Source of the DNA: Bacillus sp. ISL-51
GTDB taxonomy: Bacteria > Bacillota > Bacilli > Bacillales > Bacillaceae
NCBI RefSeq assembly: GCF_018613535.1
Contig: NZ_JAGGQB010000015.1
Coordinates: forward strand, 27,603 to 91,602
Direction of reading: 5' to 3'
Length of the DNA stretch: 64,000 nt
In this document: one piece after another, positions 56,801 to 64,000 of the stretch
How the letters are laid out: every line of letters begins with the position of its first letter
How positions within the stretch are numbered: position 1 is the first letter of the stretch
Made by a program: the position numbers and the translations under genes
The notes under the pieces: model-generated
Seen by the model: the letters and a program-made list of their open reading frames with translations, nothing else
Told to the model about the DNA's origin: nothing
Database searches by the model: none

Positions 56801-58312
56801 TTCTTCCAAATCCCGCTCTCTCAGCAGCTCGTAAATAGACGATAACAATTGATCACGGGTCTGTTCATTGTAAATAAACCCTTTCGCATACATATGAGGC
56901 AGCTGAAATTGCGGCAGCCACTTCATCCACTCCCATTCCTTATACTCGTCTTCATGAAAGATGAAGACAAAACGCAGGTCGTGGTAGCTGTTGAAAAAAG
57001 CGAGCTGGCCGATCAGCTGGTGAATCTCATTTTTCACGATTTGTGATTTTCCGATGAGTCCCATCGCCCCTTCTTGTAAATCAACGGTGACGGGCGCGTT
57101 GCGGATGTCCTTGTACACACGCTGCATATGCTGTGACTGCTCCATCAGTTCATCTATGTCGCGGTTTGCCAAATCGCCGCCGCTCATGGAAATCTCGTAG
57201 CTTGCGGGAACCGTTCCCGTTCCGAGCCGAAGCATGAGAAAATCCCTGCTTTCCAGCGATTTTTCCCAAATGCGCCCGCTGATTTCAGAGGTTAAGTATT
57301 TCATGTTTTCAAAGGATGGAAAATGGAACGTGAGCACTTGCAGTTGCTTTTCAGAAAGCGCCTGCAGCTCTTTCCGTTTGTTATCTAAATACAGCTTGTA
57401 CACGCGCTCCCGCTTTTCCTCGCGTTTTTTCCGCTGGCTTTTTTCGCGAAAGTATTGAACGGTGGACGTAATCAGCGTCATGATAAACATCGCCATGGAG
57501 ATGAGGATGAAAATTCCTCTCGGCTGGATGATGGCGACAACCGTCATGACGATCAGCATAACCAGCGGAGGCAGAATGACGAGCCAGAGGCCTCTGTTGT
57601 TTTGATCGCTCTCTTGCGAAGGAAAGCTGAATGAGACCCGGTCTTCGGGCAGATCATAGACCATCCGCGGCGTTCTGCGGTATTGCGGATATTTCTTTTT
57701 CATTTCGGTGCTTGGTTTTTTTGTTTTGATTAAACCTGTTTGAAACCGTTCGTGGTGAATGATTTCTAATAGGTCATCTTCCGTCAGCCTCACCCGCAGA
57801 AAATTCCACAGCAGCTCGTCTCCCGTCTGAAGTGTTTGAGAGGCGGAGGCACGCTCGCCATTCACGTAAACTTCCTGACTTCCGGGGATGACAGACCAGC
57901 TTTCTCCCGCTTTCTCCAAATAAAATGTGCCTTCTTGAGCGGAGAACGGTTCTTTAAAAATATCCGCTTCCGGAAGCTCCGAAGAGAAGACAATCTCATC
58001 CTTCCCACCGATAAAATAAACGGACGTTTCCTGCCGGTCTTCAGTGATCCGGAACCTAATGTCCTCTCCTTCAATCTGAAAGGAAACGTCATTTCCTATT
58101 GTCAATGCGCCGGCACAGTTATTTCCCAGGAAAACATCATACAGGTCCGTTTCTTTGCGGCGAAGGGAGACTGCGGCGTGCCGGAACGGAAGAGAGCCGA
58201 TCGTGACCGTATCCTTCATATCCGCTCCGATGGTCAGCGGCTGGGATGCCGGGAGCTCAGACAGGTTGATTTTTTGAACGTGTTTCTGATAAAACACCCA
58301 TAACAGACTCAT
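53837..58312 (-). CDS. yukB: Type VII secretion ATPase YukB (EssC)
   Basis: 1491-residue FtsK/SpoIIIE-type motor. N-terminal tandem FHA-like region (~1-190), two helices (~238-280), then three ATPase domains with Walker A at ~677 (GTTGSGKS), ~1006 (GSSGYGKS) and ~1289 (GQTQRGKT). The first, with intact LLIDYKGGG and LFLISDEFAEL Walker B, is the likely engine; the others degenerate. One frame here, as in strains where yukA/yukB is a single gene. AGGAGGTTCGCCAT before the ATG. Confidence 0.95.
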   Translation of the reverse strand: MSLLWVFYQKHVQKINLSELPASQPLTIGADMKDTVTIGSLPFRHAAVSLRRKETDLYDVFLGNNCAGALTIGNDVSFQIEGEDIRFRITEDRQETSVYFIGGKDEIVFSSELPEADIFKEPFSAQEGTFYLEKAGESWSVIPGSQEVYVNGERASASQTLQTGDELLWNFLRVRLTEDDLLEIIHHERFQTGLIKTKKPSTEMKKKYPQYRRTPRMVYDLPEDRVSFSFPSQESDQNNRGLWLVILPPLVMLIVMTVVAIIQPRGIFILISMAMFIMTLITSTVQYFREKSQRKKREEKRERVYKLYLDNKRKELQALSEKQLQVLTFHFPSFENMKYLTSEISGRIWEKSLESRDFLMLRLGTGTVPASYEISMSGGDLANRDIDELMEQSQHMQRVYKDIRNAPVTVDLQEGAMGLIGKSQIVKNEIHQLIGQLAFFNSYHDLRFVFIFHEDEYKEWEWMKWLPQFQLPHMYAKGFIYNEQTRDQLLSSIYELLRERDLEEDKEKLVFQPHFIFVITNQQLISEHVILEYIEGRHEHLGISAIIAAETKESLSENIHTLVRYINEDEGDILIQKKKAVQLPFRLDKHERQNNERFARTLRTLQHQVGMTNSIPETVSFLELFHAKEVKEIGIRQKWQTSESAKSLSVPIGYKGKDDIVYLNLHEKAHGPHGLLAGTTGSGKSEFLQTYILSLAVHFHPHEAAFLLIDYKGGGMAQPFRKMPHLLGTITNIEGSKNFSIRALASIKSELKKRQRLFDQYRVNHINDYTKLYKQGEAEIPMPHLFLISDEFAELKSEEPDFIRELVSAARIGRSLGVHLILATQKPGGIIDDQIWSNSRFKVALKVQDASDSKEILKNSDAANITVTGRGYLQVGNNEVYEQFQSAWSGAPYMEDVYGTEDDIAIVTDTGLIPLSEVDTDELAKKDAPAEIEAVVDEIERIQKEMGIERLPSPWLPPLAERIPRTLFPVEEKDRFFIAYIDEPDQQRQAPLAYTMMDDGNIGIFGSSGYGKSVAAITFLMNFAEGYTPEQLHMYIFDFGNGTLLPLAKLPHTADYFLMDQMRKIEKFMIRIKEEIEHRKRLFREKEVSHIKMYNSLSEEELPFIFMAIDNFDIVKDEMHELESEFIQISRDGQSLGIYFLLTATRVNAVRQSLLNNLKTKAVHYLMDQSEGYSIYGRPPFSLEPIPGRVMIQKEELYFAQMLLPADAENDLEMFQTLKSDVQALAERHAGKPGPAPIPMLPDMLSAKEFSLRLGPDREPFRIPLGLHEEKVSPVYFDLGKHKHCLILGQTQRGKTNVMKVMIEHLLREETELIGLFDSIDRGLSHYARETNVSYLDTKEDVKEWIATAEYIFKEREALYAQAVKHGDVHKLSFSPVVLMADGITRFQQTIDTSIQDTLAMFMKSYAHVGFSFIPAGNHSEFSKGYDSLTTEMKQIRHAMLLVKKSEQNVIPLPYQRQEPDIQPGFGYLVENGKEQKIQIPLCSAEREAVR

Positions 58313-58366
58313 ATGGCGAACCTCCTGACAGCCTGATCGTTACTTGCGGCCATTTGATGTATTCTG

Positions 58367-59650
58367 TTATTTTTTTTCATCTTTTTTCTCATCTTTCTTG
58401 TCGTTCTCTTTGTTATCCTTTGCTTCGGCTTGTTTTTCCCCGTTATCTTGTCCGGCTGCTTCGGCGGCTGTATCATGATCGGCGTCCGCTTTCTGCTCGT
58501 CTATTTCTTTTTGTGCTTTCGTCAGCTCGCTTTGCACGGAGTCCAGTTCTTTTTGCTTTTCATCGTCCTTCATACTGTCATCCGCTAATAGTTGCTGTTT
58601 ATATTTCGAGAGTCCGAGCCAGATGTACGGGTTGTATTCCAGCTTGCGGCCGATGCTGATGGCTTCTTCATTTTCGCCTCTGCCGATATCAATCCAATAA
58701 AGGAAGTGTTTAGGATCTGATTGAAGCGTGACTAAATTTCCGATGTTTTTCCGCTGTTCTTCTGAAAGCTTTTCAACCGCAACATACGAAGAAGCAAGCT
58801 CGTACTGCACCGATTCAGGCAGGCTTTCCGCATCATATTTCGCCAGCGTATCTATCACTTTGCTGTATTGCTGATTTAAAAAAGCCCGGTTGCTTTCTAC
58901 GATCGCTTCTTGTTTCGGCTGGGCGAAAAACAGAATGTACATGGAATACAAAAGAGCGGGCACAAGCAAGACAGCCAGCGCCAGTCCGGCGTATCTCTGT
59001 ATTTTCCATTTCTTTTTAGGTATTTTTATGTATGTTTTATCCCTGGCTTCAAGCCGGTCAATTGTGTTTTGGATCGTTTCTTCCAGCTCTTCAAACGACT
59101 CTGCCTCTAAAATGCTTTTAGCCTCGGGAGAGAATGAAAGCGTCTCATTGTATTTCAGATACTCTTCAAAGGTGTACGCCCCGTCAGCGGCCAGCGCTGC
59201 GGCCGCTTTAAGCTCTTTCCATACCCTTTGCCCATCTTCTTCATAGGGCGGGAGGCTTTCCTTAACGCCGTAATAAAGAAAATGCGGTGTCAGCGCTTTA
59301 TCAAACACGATATTTTCCGGCGCTGCGATGATATGGAGCCGTTTTAGTTTGTGCTGCTTGACGGCTTGGACGAGGCGGTACGCAAACTGCCATCTGCTTT
59401 TTTTATCTTTTCCTTTTATATAGCGGAAAGCCTGATAGGAGGAAGGGGGGCTGACGATTATCGTTACTTCGTCTTCTGACACAAGAACCTCTTTTTGAAA
59501 AAAGGGATCAACGTCTTTGATAACATTCGCCTCAAGGCCGTCCAGGAGCTTAATTTTTTCCCGCTGGAAGGTGAAAGTGAAGCCTGATTCGGTTTCTGCC
59601 CGTGCGGCGTCTAATTCGGTTTCTAAGTAGGATCGCTTATGATCTGCCAT
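58367..59650 (-). CDS. yukC: Type VII secretion pseudokinase YukC (EssB)
   Basis: 427 residues: cytoplasmic kinase-like fold lacking catalytic motifs (~1-215), one transmembrane helix (~222-244, YAGLALAVLLVPALLYSMYI), extracytoplasmic TPR-like helices, and a highly charged Asp/Lys/Glu tail ending EKKDEKK. Central YukC/EssB scaffold of the secretion complex. ATG at 59650 (AAAGGA upstream, MADHKRSYLE N terminus) is preferred to ATG 59668 that overlaps the yukD stop. Confidence 0.92.
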   Translation of the reverse strand: MADHKRSYLETELDAARAETESGFTFTFQREKIKLLDGLEANVIKDVDPFFQKEVLVSEDEVTIIVSPPSSYQAFRYIKGKDKKSRWQFAYRLVQAVKQHKLKRLHIIAAPENIVFDKALTPHFLYYGVKESLPPYEEDGQRVWKELKAAAALAADGAYTFEEYLKYNETLSFSPEAKSILEAESFEELEETIQNTIDRLEARDKTYIKIPKKKWKIQRYAGLALAVLLVPALLYSMYILFFAQPKQEAIVESNRAFLNQQYSKVIDTLAKYDAESLPESVQYELASSYVAVEKLSEEQRKNIGNLVTLQSDPKHFLYWIDIGRGENEEAISIGRKLEYNPYIWLGLSKYKQQLLADDSMKDDEKQKELDSVQSELTKAQKEIDEQKADADHDTAAEAAGQDNGEKQAEAKDNKENDKKDEKKDEKK

Positions 59651-59664
59651 TCCACCATGTCCTT

Positions 59665-59904
59665 TCATAAAATTTCAAGACGGTCTCCATTCGTAATGCC
59701 GCAGTCAGATAATTTGTGTTCTCCGGAGAAAACCGTTTCTTTATTGACCACTCTGATCCAATAGCCTTCACGCGGCGGAATGGATACATTCTGAGCCTGC
59801 CGGGCAATATCGATGACTTTTTTCACAGGATGGTAATCTGACAATCTGAGATCGAAGACACTGCCGTTATATTGTGTTAAATCTATTGTAATATCGATAT
59901 ACAT
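59665..59904 (-). CDS. yukD: Ubiquitin-like type VII secretion protein YukD (EsaB)
   Basis: 79 residues with a ubiquitin-like beta-grasp fold (MYIDITIDLTQYNG...DRLEIL), no C-terminal Gly-Gly. Required for YukE secretion in B. subtilis. ATG at 59904 gives the family length; AAGGGTGAT upstream. Overlaps or abuts yukC. Confidence 0.94.
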   Translation of the reverse strand: MYIDITIDLTQYNGSVFDLRLSDYHPVKKVIDIARQAQNVSIPPREGYWIRVVNKETVFSGEHKLSDCGITNGDRLEIL

Positions 59905-59928
59905 ATTCATATCACCCTTACATAGAAA

Positions 59929-59960
59929 GAGCGCCGTCTTCTCGATTGAATCAGGCGCTC
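59929..59960 (-). terminator. Attenuating hairpin between yukE and yukD
   Basis: Stem GAGCGCC / GGCGCTC (59954-59960 with 59929-59935), 18-nt loop, followed by TTTCTATG on the minus strand. Weak T run suggests partial termination, giving excess yukE transcript over the machinery genes. Confidence 0.55.
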
Positions 59961-59979
59961 CATTTCTTCATTCATCTTA

Positions 59980-60273
59980 TTATCCGCGAATTTGGTTAGC
60001 GATATCTTGGTCAGTTGACTCAAGCGTATTTGCTGTTTGATCGAGCTGATGATTCACATCTTGAAGCAATTCAGACATTTTAATAAATGAAGGTTTCAGC
60101 TGCTCATATTGATCTGCAAATGCTTCACTTGAAGCACCGTCCCACATGCCTTTTAAATCAGAAATCATTCGGTTCAAGCGATCAACCTGATTCATGACTT
60201 CCTGACTTTCAACGCCATATTGCTTAGCCATCGCTCTTAGCTCTTCGGGTGTGACACGAATTAATCCAGACAT
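59980..60273 (-). CDS. yukE: WXG100 secreted protein YukE
   Basis: 97 residues, ESAT-6/WXG100 helical hairpin with W44-D-G46 in KGMWDGASSEAF and the C-terminal export motif region (YxxxD/E-like, ESTDQDIANQ). Secreted as a dimer by the YukBCD-YueBC complex. ATG at 60273 after AGGAGGTAATAAGGAAT. First gene of the operon; in B. subtilis transcription needs DegU-P. No LXG toxin genes lie in this window. Confidence 0.96.
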   Translation of the reverse strand: MSGLIRVTPEELRAMAKQYGVESQEVMNQVDRLNRMISDLKGMWDGASSEAFADQYEQLKPSFIKMSELLQDVNHQLDQTANTLESTDQDIANQIRG

Positions 60274-60297
60274 ATTCCTTATTACCTCCTGTGTCAT

Positions 60298-60601
60298 CAG
60301 CCTAAATATGGGCTAATTCACTTATTTTTTGAACGTCATTATTATAAAAACAACAATTCGGTACAGTCAAACAAAACTGTTTTAATTTTACAAAATGAGT
60401 CTTATGATATACAAGACTTTTTAATATTTTTACACATTTTGTAAATAGAATAGTATGATTATCTTATTCTTCCTAATTTAAACAAATGATCATATTGTCC
60501 TATTTCACTTTCGTGCAAATGTGTCCAATCTGACAGCCTTCCAGTCTGAAAAGTAAGATGGTAAGATCAAGGTATGAAGCTATGAAAAAGTAGGGATATC
60601 C
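60298..60601. other. Divergent promoter region of yukE and adeR
   Basis: 304 bp, AT-rich, no gene. Contains dyads AGTCTT/AAGACT (60396-60416) and TTTACA-CATTT-TGTAAA around 60430. DegU and AdeR are the regulators expected to act here; no specific site can be assigned with confidence. Confidence 0.45.
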
Positions 60602-61831
60602 ATGACCAATCCGACAGATCCATTTAAATACAGTTTCGACAGGCTTGAGGATGTAGCCGATCATATCAGTGAAGTTCTTCAATGCCCGATTACAATAGAA
60701 GATGTCAATCATAAGCTGCTCGCTTACAGCACGCACAGCGATTGTACAGACCCGGCCCGCACGTCGACGATTATCGGGCGGAGGGTTCCTGAAAAAGTCA
60801 TCAATAAATTGTGGAAAGACGGGACGATCCCGGCTCTTTTAAAAACAGATCAGCCGATCAAAGTGAAAGAAATTGATGAGGTCGGACTAAGCAACCGCGT
60901 TGCCATTTCCATCTGGAAAAACAGTCAGGTTCTCGGGTTTATTTGGGCGCTGGAGGTCAAAAAAAAACTGAATGAAGATGATTTGCAGACACTTCAGCTC
61001 GCCGCCAAAGCAGTGCGGAATAAGCTTTTGCACCTGCAAATCCGCAAAACAAAAATAGAAGAGCGCGGCCAGGAGTTTTTTTGGAAGATGCTGACCGGGC
61101 ATATTTATCAAGAAACCGAGATGGCCGAAGGGTTTCATAAGCTCGGAATGGCGCTGCCGCCCGCGTTCAGCGTGATGATTATCCGTTTGAATGAGGAGCT
61201 GACCGAAAAAACCGAGCAGCAGCTGCAATATTTACAGGAAACGACCCAGCAGATTCACGTCCTTTTGGCGACGGCGGATTCGAATGAATTAATCATGTTA
61301 ACCGCGCCGAAAACCGATCAGCCTTTTAAGAACCTGAAGCATTTCGCCTTACATATTCAAAAACAGCTCAAGGAACGTTATAAAATTGAGGATGTGTCTA
61401 TTGCTTTCGGCGGAATATACGAATCCCTTTCATATGTATACCGTTCTTATCAGGAAGCACTTTCTGTATTAAAAGCGAAAGAACGGTTTGTGAGAGAAAC
61501 CAAACACCTTTTCAGCTTTTCGGAGCTCGGTATATATCAATACTTGGATGTACTGGATGAAAAGCGGAAGCACAGCGGTTATATGAATTATTCATTATCG
61601 AAGCTTGAGCAATATGACAGAGAGCATCAGGCAGATATGGTGAAGACGCTTGAACGTTTTATTGATGCGGACAGCAATGTCAATACCGCCGCTAAAGCGC
61701 TCAACATTCATGTCAATACGTTAAATTACAGGCTGAAACGGATCAGCCAAATCGCTGAAATTGATTTAAAAAACATCAATGAAAAGTTTACGATTTACCT
61801 TGATATCAAACTTCGAAGCATGGATTCGTGA
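60602..61831 (+). CDS. adeR: CdaR/PucR-family regulator AdeR, activator of ald
   Basis: 409 residues. N-terminal PucR-like ligand region, central GGDEF-like CdaR domain, C-terminal PucR helix-turn-helix (NTAAKALNIHVNTLNYRLKRISQIAEID; part: LNIHVNTLNYRLKRISQIA). In B. subtilis AdeR (YukF) activates alanine dehydrogenase gene ald, the next gene here. ATG with AGGGAT upstream. The sensed effector is presumably L-alanine. Confidence 0.9.
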   Translation: MTNPTDPFKYSFDRLEDVADHISEVLQCPITIEDVNHKLLAYSTHSDCTDPARTSTIIGRRVPEKVINKLWKDGTIPALLKTDQPIKVKEIDEVGLSNRVAISIWKNSQVLGFIWALEVKKKLNEDDLQTLQLAAKAVRNKLLHLQIRKTKIEERGQEFFWKMLTGHIYQETEMAEGFHKLGMALPPAFSVMIIRLNEELTEKTEQQLQYLQETTQQIHVLLATADSNELIMLTAPKTDQPFKNLKHFALHIQKQLKERYKIEDVSIAFGGIYESLSYVYRSYQEALSVLKAKERFVRETKHLFSFSELGIYQYLDVLDEKRKHSGYMNYSLSKLEQYDREHQADMVKTLERFIDADSNVNTAAKALNIHVNTLNYRLKRISQIAEIDLKNINEKFTIYLDIKLRSMDS

Positions 61832-61886
61832 AATTTCACAAATCCGTGTTTTTTTATTTTCTGTTTCAAACAAAGAATTTTCACAA
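61828..61886 (+). promoter_or_regulatory. Candidate AdeR operator repeats upstream of ald
   Basis: Perfect palindrome GTGAAATTTCAC (61828-61839) at the end of adeR, and a similar ATTTTCACAAA at 61877-61887 (TTTCACAAA repeated at ~45 bp spacing), 50-107 bp upstream of the ald start. Spacing near four helical turns suits an activator. Confidence 0.4.
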
Positions 61887-61934
61887 AAATCAAGCTACAC
61901 TTGAAGCATCACACAAACATTGGGGGAAACAGAC

Positions 61935-63065
61935 ATGATTATAGGGGTTCCAAAGGAAATCAAAAACAATGAAAACCGAGTTGCATTAACACCTGGAGGC
62001 GTTTCACAGCTGGCCGGACACGGCCATCGGGTTCTTGTGGAATCCGGAGCAGGCCTTGGAAGCGGCTTTACAAATGAAGATTACGTATCCGCAGGCGCGG
62101 AAATTCTTGAAGACAGAAAGCAAGTATGGGATGCAGAAATGGTTATGAAGGTGAAAGAGCCGCTGGCTGAGGAATACGCGTATTTCCGCCAAGGCCTGGT
62201 CTTATTCACATACCTTCATTTAGCCGCAGAGCCGGAATTAGCTAAAGCGCTTACAGAAAAAGGCGTGACAGCAATTGCATACGAAACAGTAACTGACGGG
62301 CGTTCATTGCCGCTGCTTACGCCAATGTCTGAGGTGGCGGGCAGAATGGCTGCTCAAATCGGCGCCCAGTTCCTTGAAAAACCAAAAGGCGGAAAGGGCA
62401 TTTTATTAGCGGGCGTACCGGGTGTTTCCCGCGGAAAAGTCACCATTATCGGAGGAGGAGGCGTCGGAACAAACGCCGCGAAAATGGCTGTCGGACTTGG
62501 TGCCGATGTGACAATGATCGACTTGAACGCAGACCGTCTGCGCCAGCTTGATGATATTTTCGGGCATCAGATTAAAACACTGATCTCAAATCCTGTCAAT
62601 ATCGCAGACTCTGTGGCAGAAGCGGACCTTCTGATTTGCGCCGTGCTCATCCCGGGCGCCAAAGCACCGACTCTCGTTACAGAAGAAATGGTAAAACAAA
62701 TGAAACCGGGTTCAGTCATTGTTGATGTTGCCATCGATCAGGGCGGCATCGTTGAAACCGTTGATCATATTACAACTCACGATAACCCAACGTACGAAAA
62801 ACACGGTGTCGTTCACTACGCCGTCGCCAATATGCCGGGAGCCGTACCGCGCACATCGACGCTTGCGTTAACAAATGTAACCGTCCCTTACGCCCTTGAA
62901 ATCGCCAATAAAGGCGCGGCCGCTGCAATTGCAGACAGCCCGGCGCTCAAAGCGGGCTTAAATACGGCAAACGGTCATGTGACGTATGAAGCGGTTGCCA
63001 AAGACTTAGGCTACGATTACGTGCCTGCTGAGAAAGCGCTGCAAGGTTCAGTGACAGGAGCTTAA
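61935..63065 (+). CDS. ald: L-alanine dehydrogenase
   Basis: 376 residues. NAD-dependent oxidative deamination of L-alanine to pyruvate, needed to use alanine and for normal sporulation. [19 protein letters not shown] terminus, substrate lysine K74 (KVKEP), catalytic H95 (YLHLAAE), Rossmann motif [15 protein letters not shown], and C-terminal [14 protein letters not shown] at 61935 after GGGGGAAACAGAC. Controlled by adjacent AdeR. Confidence 0.96.
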   Translation: MIIGVPKEIKNNENRVALTPGGVSQLAGHGHRVLVESGAGLGSGFTNEDYVSAGAEILEDRKQVWDAEMVMKVKEPLAEEYAYFRQGLVLFTYLHLAAEPELAKALTEKGVTAIAYETVTDGRSLPLLTPMSEVAGRMAAQIGAQFLEKPKGGKGILLAGVPGVSRGKVTIIGGGGVGTNAAKMAVGLGADVTMIDLNADRLRQLDDIFGHQIKTLISNPVNIADSVAEADLLICAVLIPGAKAPTLVTEEMVKQMKPGSVIVDVAIDQGGIVETVDHITTHDNPTYEKHGVVHYAVANMPGAVPRTSTLALTNVTVPYALEIANKGAAAAIADSPALKAGLNTANGHVTYEAVAKDLGYDYVPAEKALQGSVTGA

Positions 63066-63072
63066 TAAAAAT

Positions 63073-63107
63073 GAAAAGGATGGCCGATTAACCGGCTGTC
63101 CTTTTTT
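63073..63107 (+). terminator. ald terminator
   Basis: AAAAGGATGGCCG / CGGCTGTCCTTTT stem with T6 tail between ald and yukJ. Confidence 0.82.
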
Positions 63108-63182
63108 CTATTTTCATCAAAAGGAAAACGGCCCCGCCGCCTCGAATATAGATTCATATCCCGAAAGAAAAGGAGGATTCAT

Positions 63183-63860
63183 ATGGCTGTTCAGCATTAT
63201 GGTGTATTGAAAGGCACTGTCTTAGATATGAGAAGGGAAACAGATGATGATTCTCCGCATTTTCAAGTCGAGGTGCTTGGCGAGCCTGATACGCGCTATC
63301 GCTGTGCGATCAATGTCATGTCGAGTTCAAAGGAATCAGAGGTTCTCTATGCGGCACGCGATCATTTTGACGCGAGTGCCATTACCCTGCTTCCGAACAT
63401 GCCGTATGGATATACCGCGATTGATGAGACCAATCGTGAACTGGCGCTGGATTATGTGCGCGGCGGACTGTTTGATCCGCAGAAAATGGAGCCGCTCCCG
63501 CATGAAGTTACGGGGCCTGATAATGATTTAAATGATTTTATTGAAACCTATATGCAAAAGGCCAAGGCAGAAAAAGCAGCCGTCTATATTTACGGCTCTA
63601 AATTCGGGCCTGAACCGGCGGCTGATAAGATATTCGGGTTCAAACCGACAAACGGCATGCATAATATTCATATGAACCAAGGAAACGCGATAGATACACG
63701 CTGGAAAAAGGATAACGGCACCTGGCACGACGGCGGCATTTTAATCCAGTTTTCAGACCAGTGGGCCGCGGTCTTCTTAGCTTTCTTATCTCAATCCTGG
63801 TGCACAAATGAGGAAGGCCATCCCTTTAAGGATTGCGATCATACACAGCTTAACAGCTGA
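63183..63860 (+). CDS. yukJ: DUF2278 protein YukJ
   Basis: 225-residue DUF2278 protein; GVLKGTVLDMRRE, DDSPHFQVEV and the C-terminal NGTWHDGGILIQF are characteristic. Often a calcium-binding or tail-associated domain annotation is given, but its function is unknown. AAAAGGAGGATTCAT precedes the ATG. Its expected terminator seems cut by the IS: only AAAAAGCCTGCCG remains after the stop. Confidence 0.85.
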   Translation: MAVQHYGVLKGTVLDMRRETDDDSPHFQVEVLGEPDTRYRCAINVMSSSKESEVLYAARDHFDASAITLLPNMPYGYTAIDETNRELALDYVRGGLFDPQKMEPLPHEVTGPDNDLNDFIETYMQKAKAEKAAVYIYGSKFGPEPAADKIFGFKPTNGMHNIHMNQGNAIDTRWKKDNGTWHDGGILIQFSDQWAAVFLAFLSQSWCTNEEGHPFKDCDHTQLNS

Positions 63861-63918
63861 TTTTTCGTATAAAAAGCCTGCCGAATGAAGGGACTGACCC
63901 CCTAGAATGAGACAAATA

Positions 63919-63980
63919 AAAAACACCTTTAAGTTAAAAAGCGGGTATGGAATACCTGTAAACAACTTGGAGGTGTTTTT
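63919..63980 (+). repeat. Hairpin masking the transposase ribosome site
   Basis: Arms AAAAACACCTTTAAGTT (63919-63935) and AACTTGGAGGTGTTTTT (63964-63980); 15 of 17 Watson-Crick pairs and two G-U, so a fully paired RNA stem. The GGAGGTG Shine-Dalgarno is in the right arm. Confidence 0.8.
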
Positions 63981-63982
63981 CT

Positions 63983-64000
63983 ATGGGCAAAAGAGTAAGC
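63983..64000 (+). CDS. Transposase OrfA, N-terminal fragment at window edge
   Basis: ATG at 63983, reading MGKRVS to the end of the window, after TTGGAGGTGTTTTTCT. Consistent with the helix-turn-helix OrfA of IS3-family elements. Only six codons are visible, so identity rests on the element context. Confidence 0.5.

Larger units (their letters stand above)
63886..64000 (+). mobile_element. Left end of an IS3-family insertion sequence (truncated by window)
   Basis: Starting near 63886-63892, the sequence GGACTGACCCCCTAGAATGA followed by GACAAAT resembles the terminal inverted repeats of IS3/IS150-group elements (CTG-x-CCCC...GACA), then a leader and a small gene start MGKRVS typical of orfA. 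The exact border and the direct repeat cannot be determined from one end. Confidence 0.65.

Noticed and set aside
53837..58312. yukA and yukB as two separate genes
   Set aside because: A single uninterrupted reading frame with all three ATPase domains is present.
1..64000. CRISPR arrays, tRNA or rRNA genes, prophage modules, biosynthetic gene clusters
   Set aside because: No regularly spaced repeats, cloverleaf or rRNA sequences, phage structural genes or NRPS/PKS genes seen; the window is core chromosome apart from the IS edge.

Overview
This 64 kb window is a chromosomal segment of a Bacillus of the B. subtilis species complex. Gene order follows the yugU-to-yukJ segment of B. subtilis 168 almost gene for gene, but the proteins diverge enough that a B. 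velezensis/B. amyloliquefaciens-type genome is the best guess (inference; no search was run). Signals are typical of the group: strong GGAGG ribosome sites, ATG/GTG/TTG starts, and stem-plus-T-run terminators, many shared by convergent genes. I see no rRNA, tRNA, CRISPR array or prophage. The only mobile DNA is the first ~115 bp of an IS3-type element at the right edge.

Layout. 1-11 kb: yugU, yugT (oligo-1,6-glucosidase), yugS and yugP, a small unrecognised membrane protein, mstX-yugO (potassium channel), yugN, yugM, pgi, and the tandem iron alcohol dehydrogenases yugK/yugJ. 11-16 kb: yuzA, yugI, a candidate C-rich small RNA, alaR-alaT, yugF, yugE, patB. 16-23 kb: the sporulation phosphorelay inputs kinB (frameshifted), kapB and kapD, then yuxJ, pbpD, yuxK, yufK. 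23-31 kb: the malate sensor pair malK-malR, then the guanosine ABC transporter nupNOPQ behind a long structured leader. maeN, the expected malate symporter gene after nupQ, is absent. 31-37 kb: the complete mrpABCDEFG Na+/H+ antiporter operon. 37-42 kb: the ComX quorum-sensing locus comQ-comX-comP-comA with yuxO downstream and degQ upstream; comP is frameshifted. 42-49 kb: yuzC, pdeH (c-di-GMP phosphodiesterase), pncA/pncB (NAD salvage), yueI-yueE. 49-60 kb: the type VII secretion operon yukEDCB-yueBCD. 60-64 kb: adeR-ald (alanine catabolism), yukJ and the IS edge.

How the genes work together. Several blocks feed the stationary-phase decision network: KinB/KapB/KapD into Spo0A, ComQXPA into ComA (which activates degQ), and DegQ into DegU, which is known to control the yuk operon in B. 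subtilis. The two sensor kinases of this network in the window, kinB and comP, each carry one short indel in a simple repeat (a missing A in an A run; a missing TA in a TA repeat). If real, this strain would be deaf to ComX and lack KinB signalling; if not, these are two assembly errors.

Most unusual non-coding observations: (i) a multi-stem leader upstream of nupN with two alternative partners for one strand; (ii) a candidate ~70-nt small RNA with a C7 tract between yugI and alaT; (iii) a terminator hairpin between the Shine-Dalgarno sequence and TTG start of yugS; (iv) the yugN terminator embedded in the convergent yugO coding sequence; (v) a GGACTAT-repeat region between degQ and yuzC; and (vi) a hairpin masking the transposase ribosome site of the IS.
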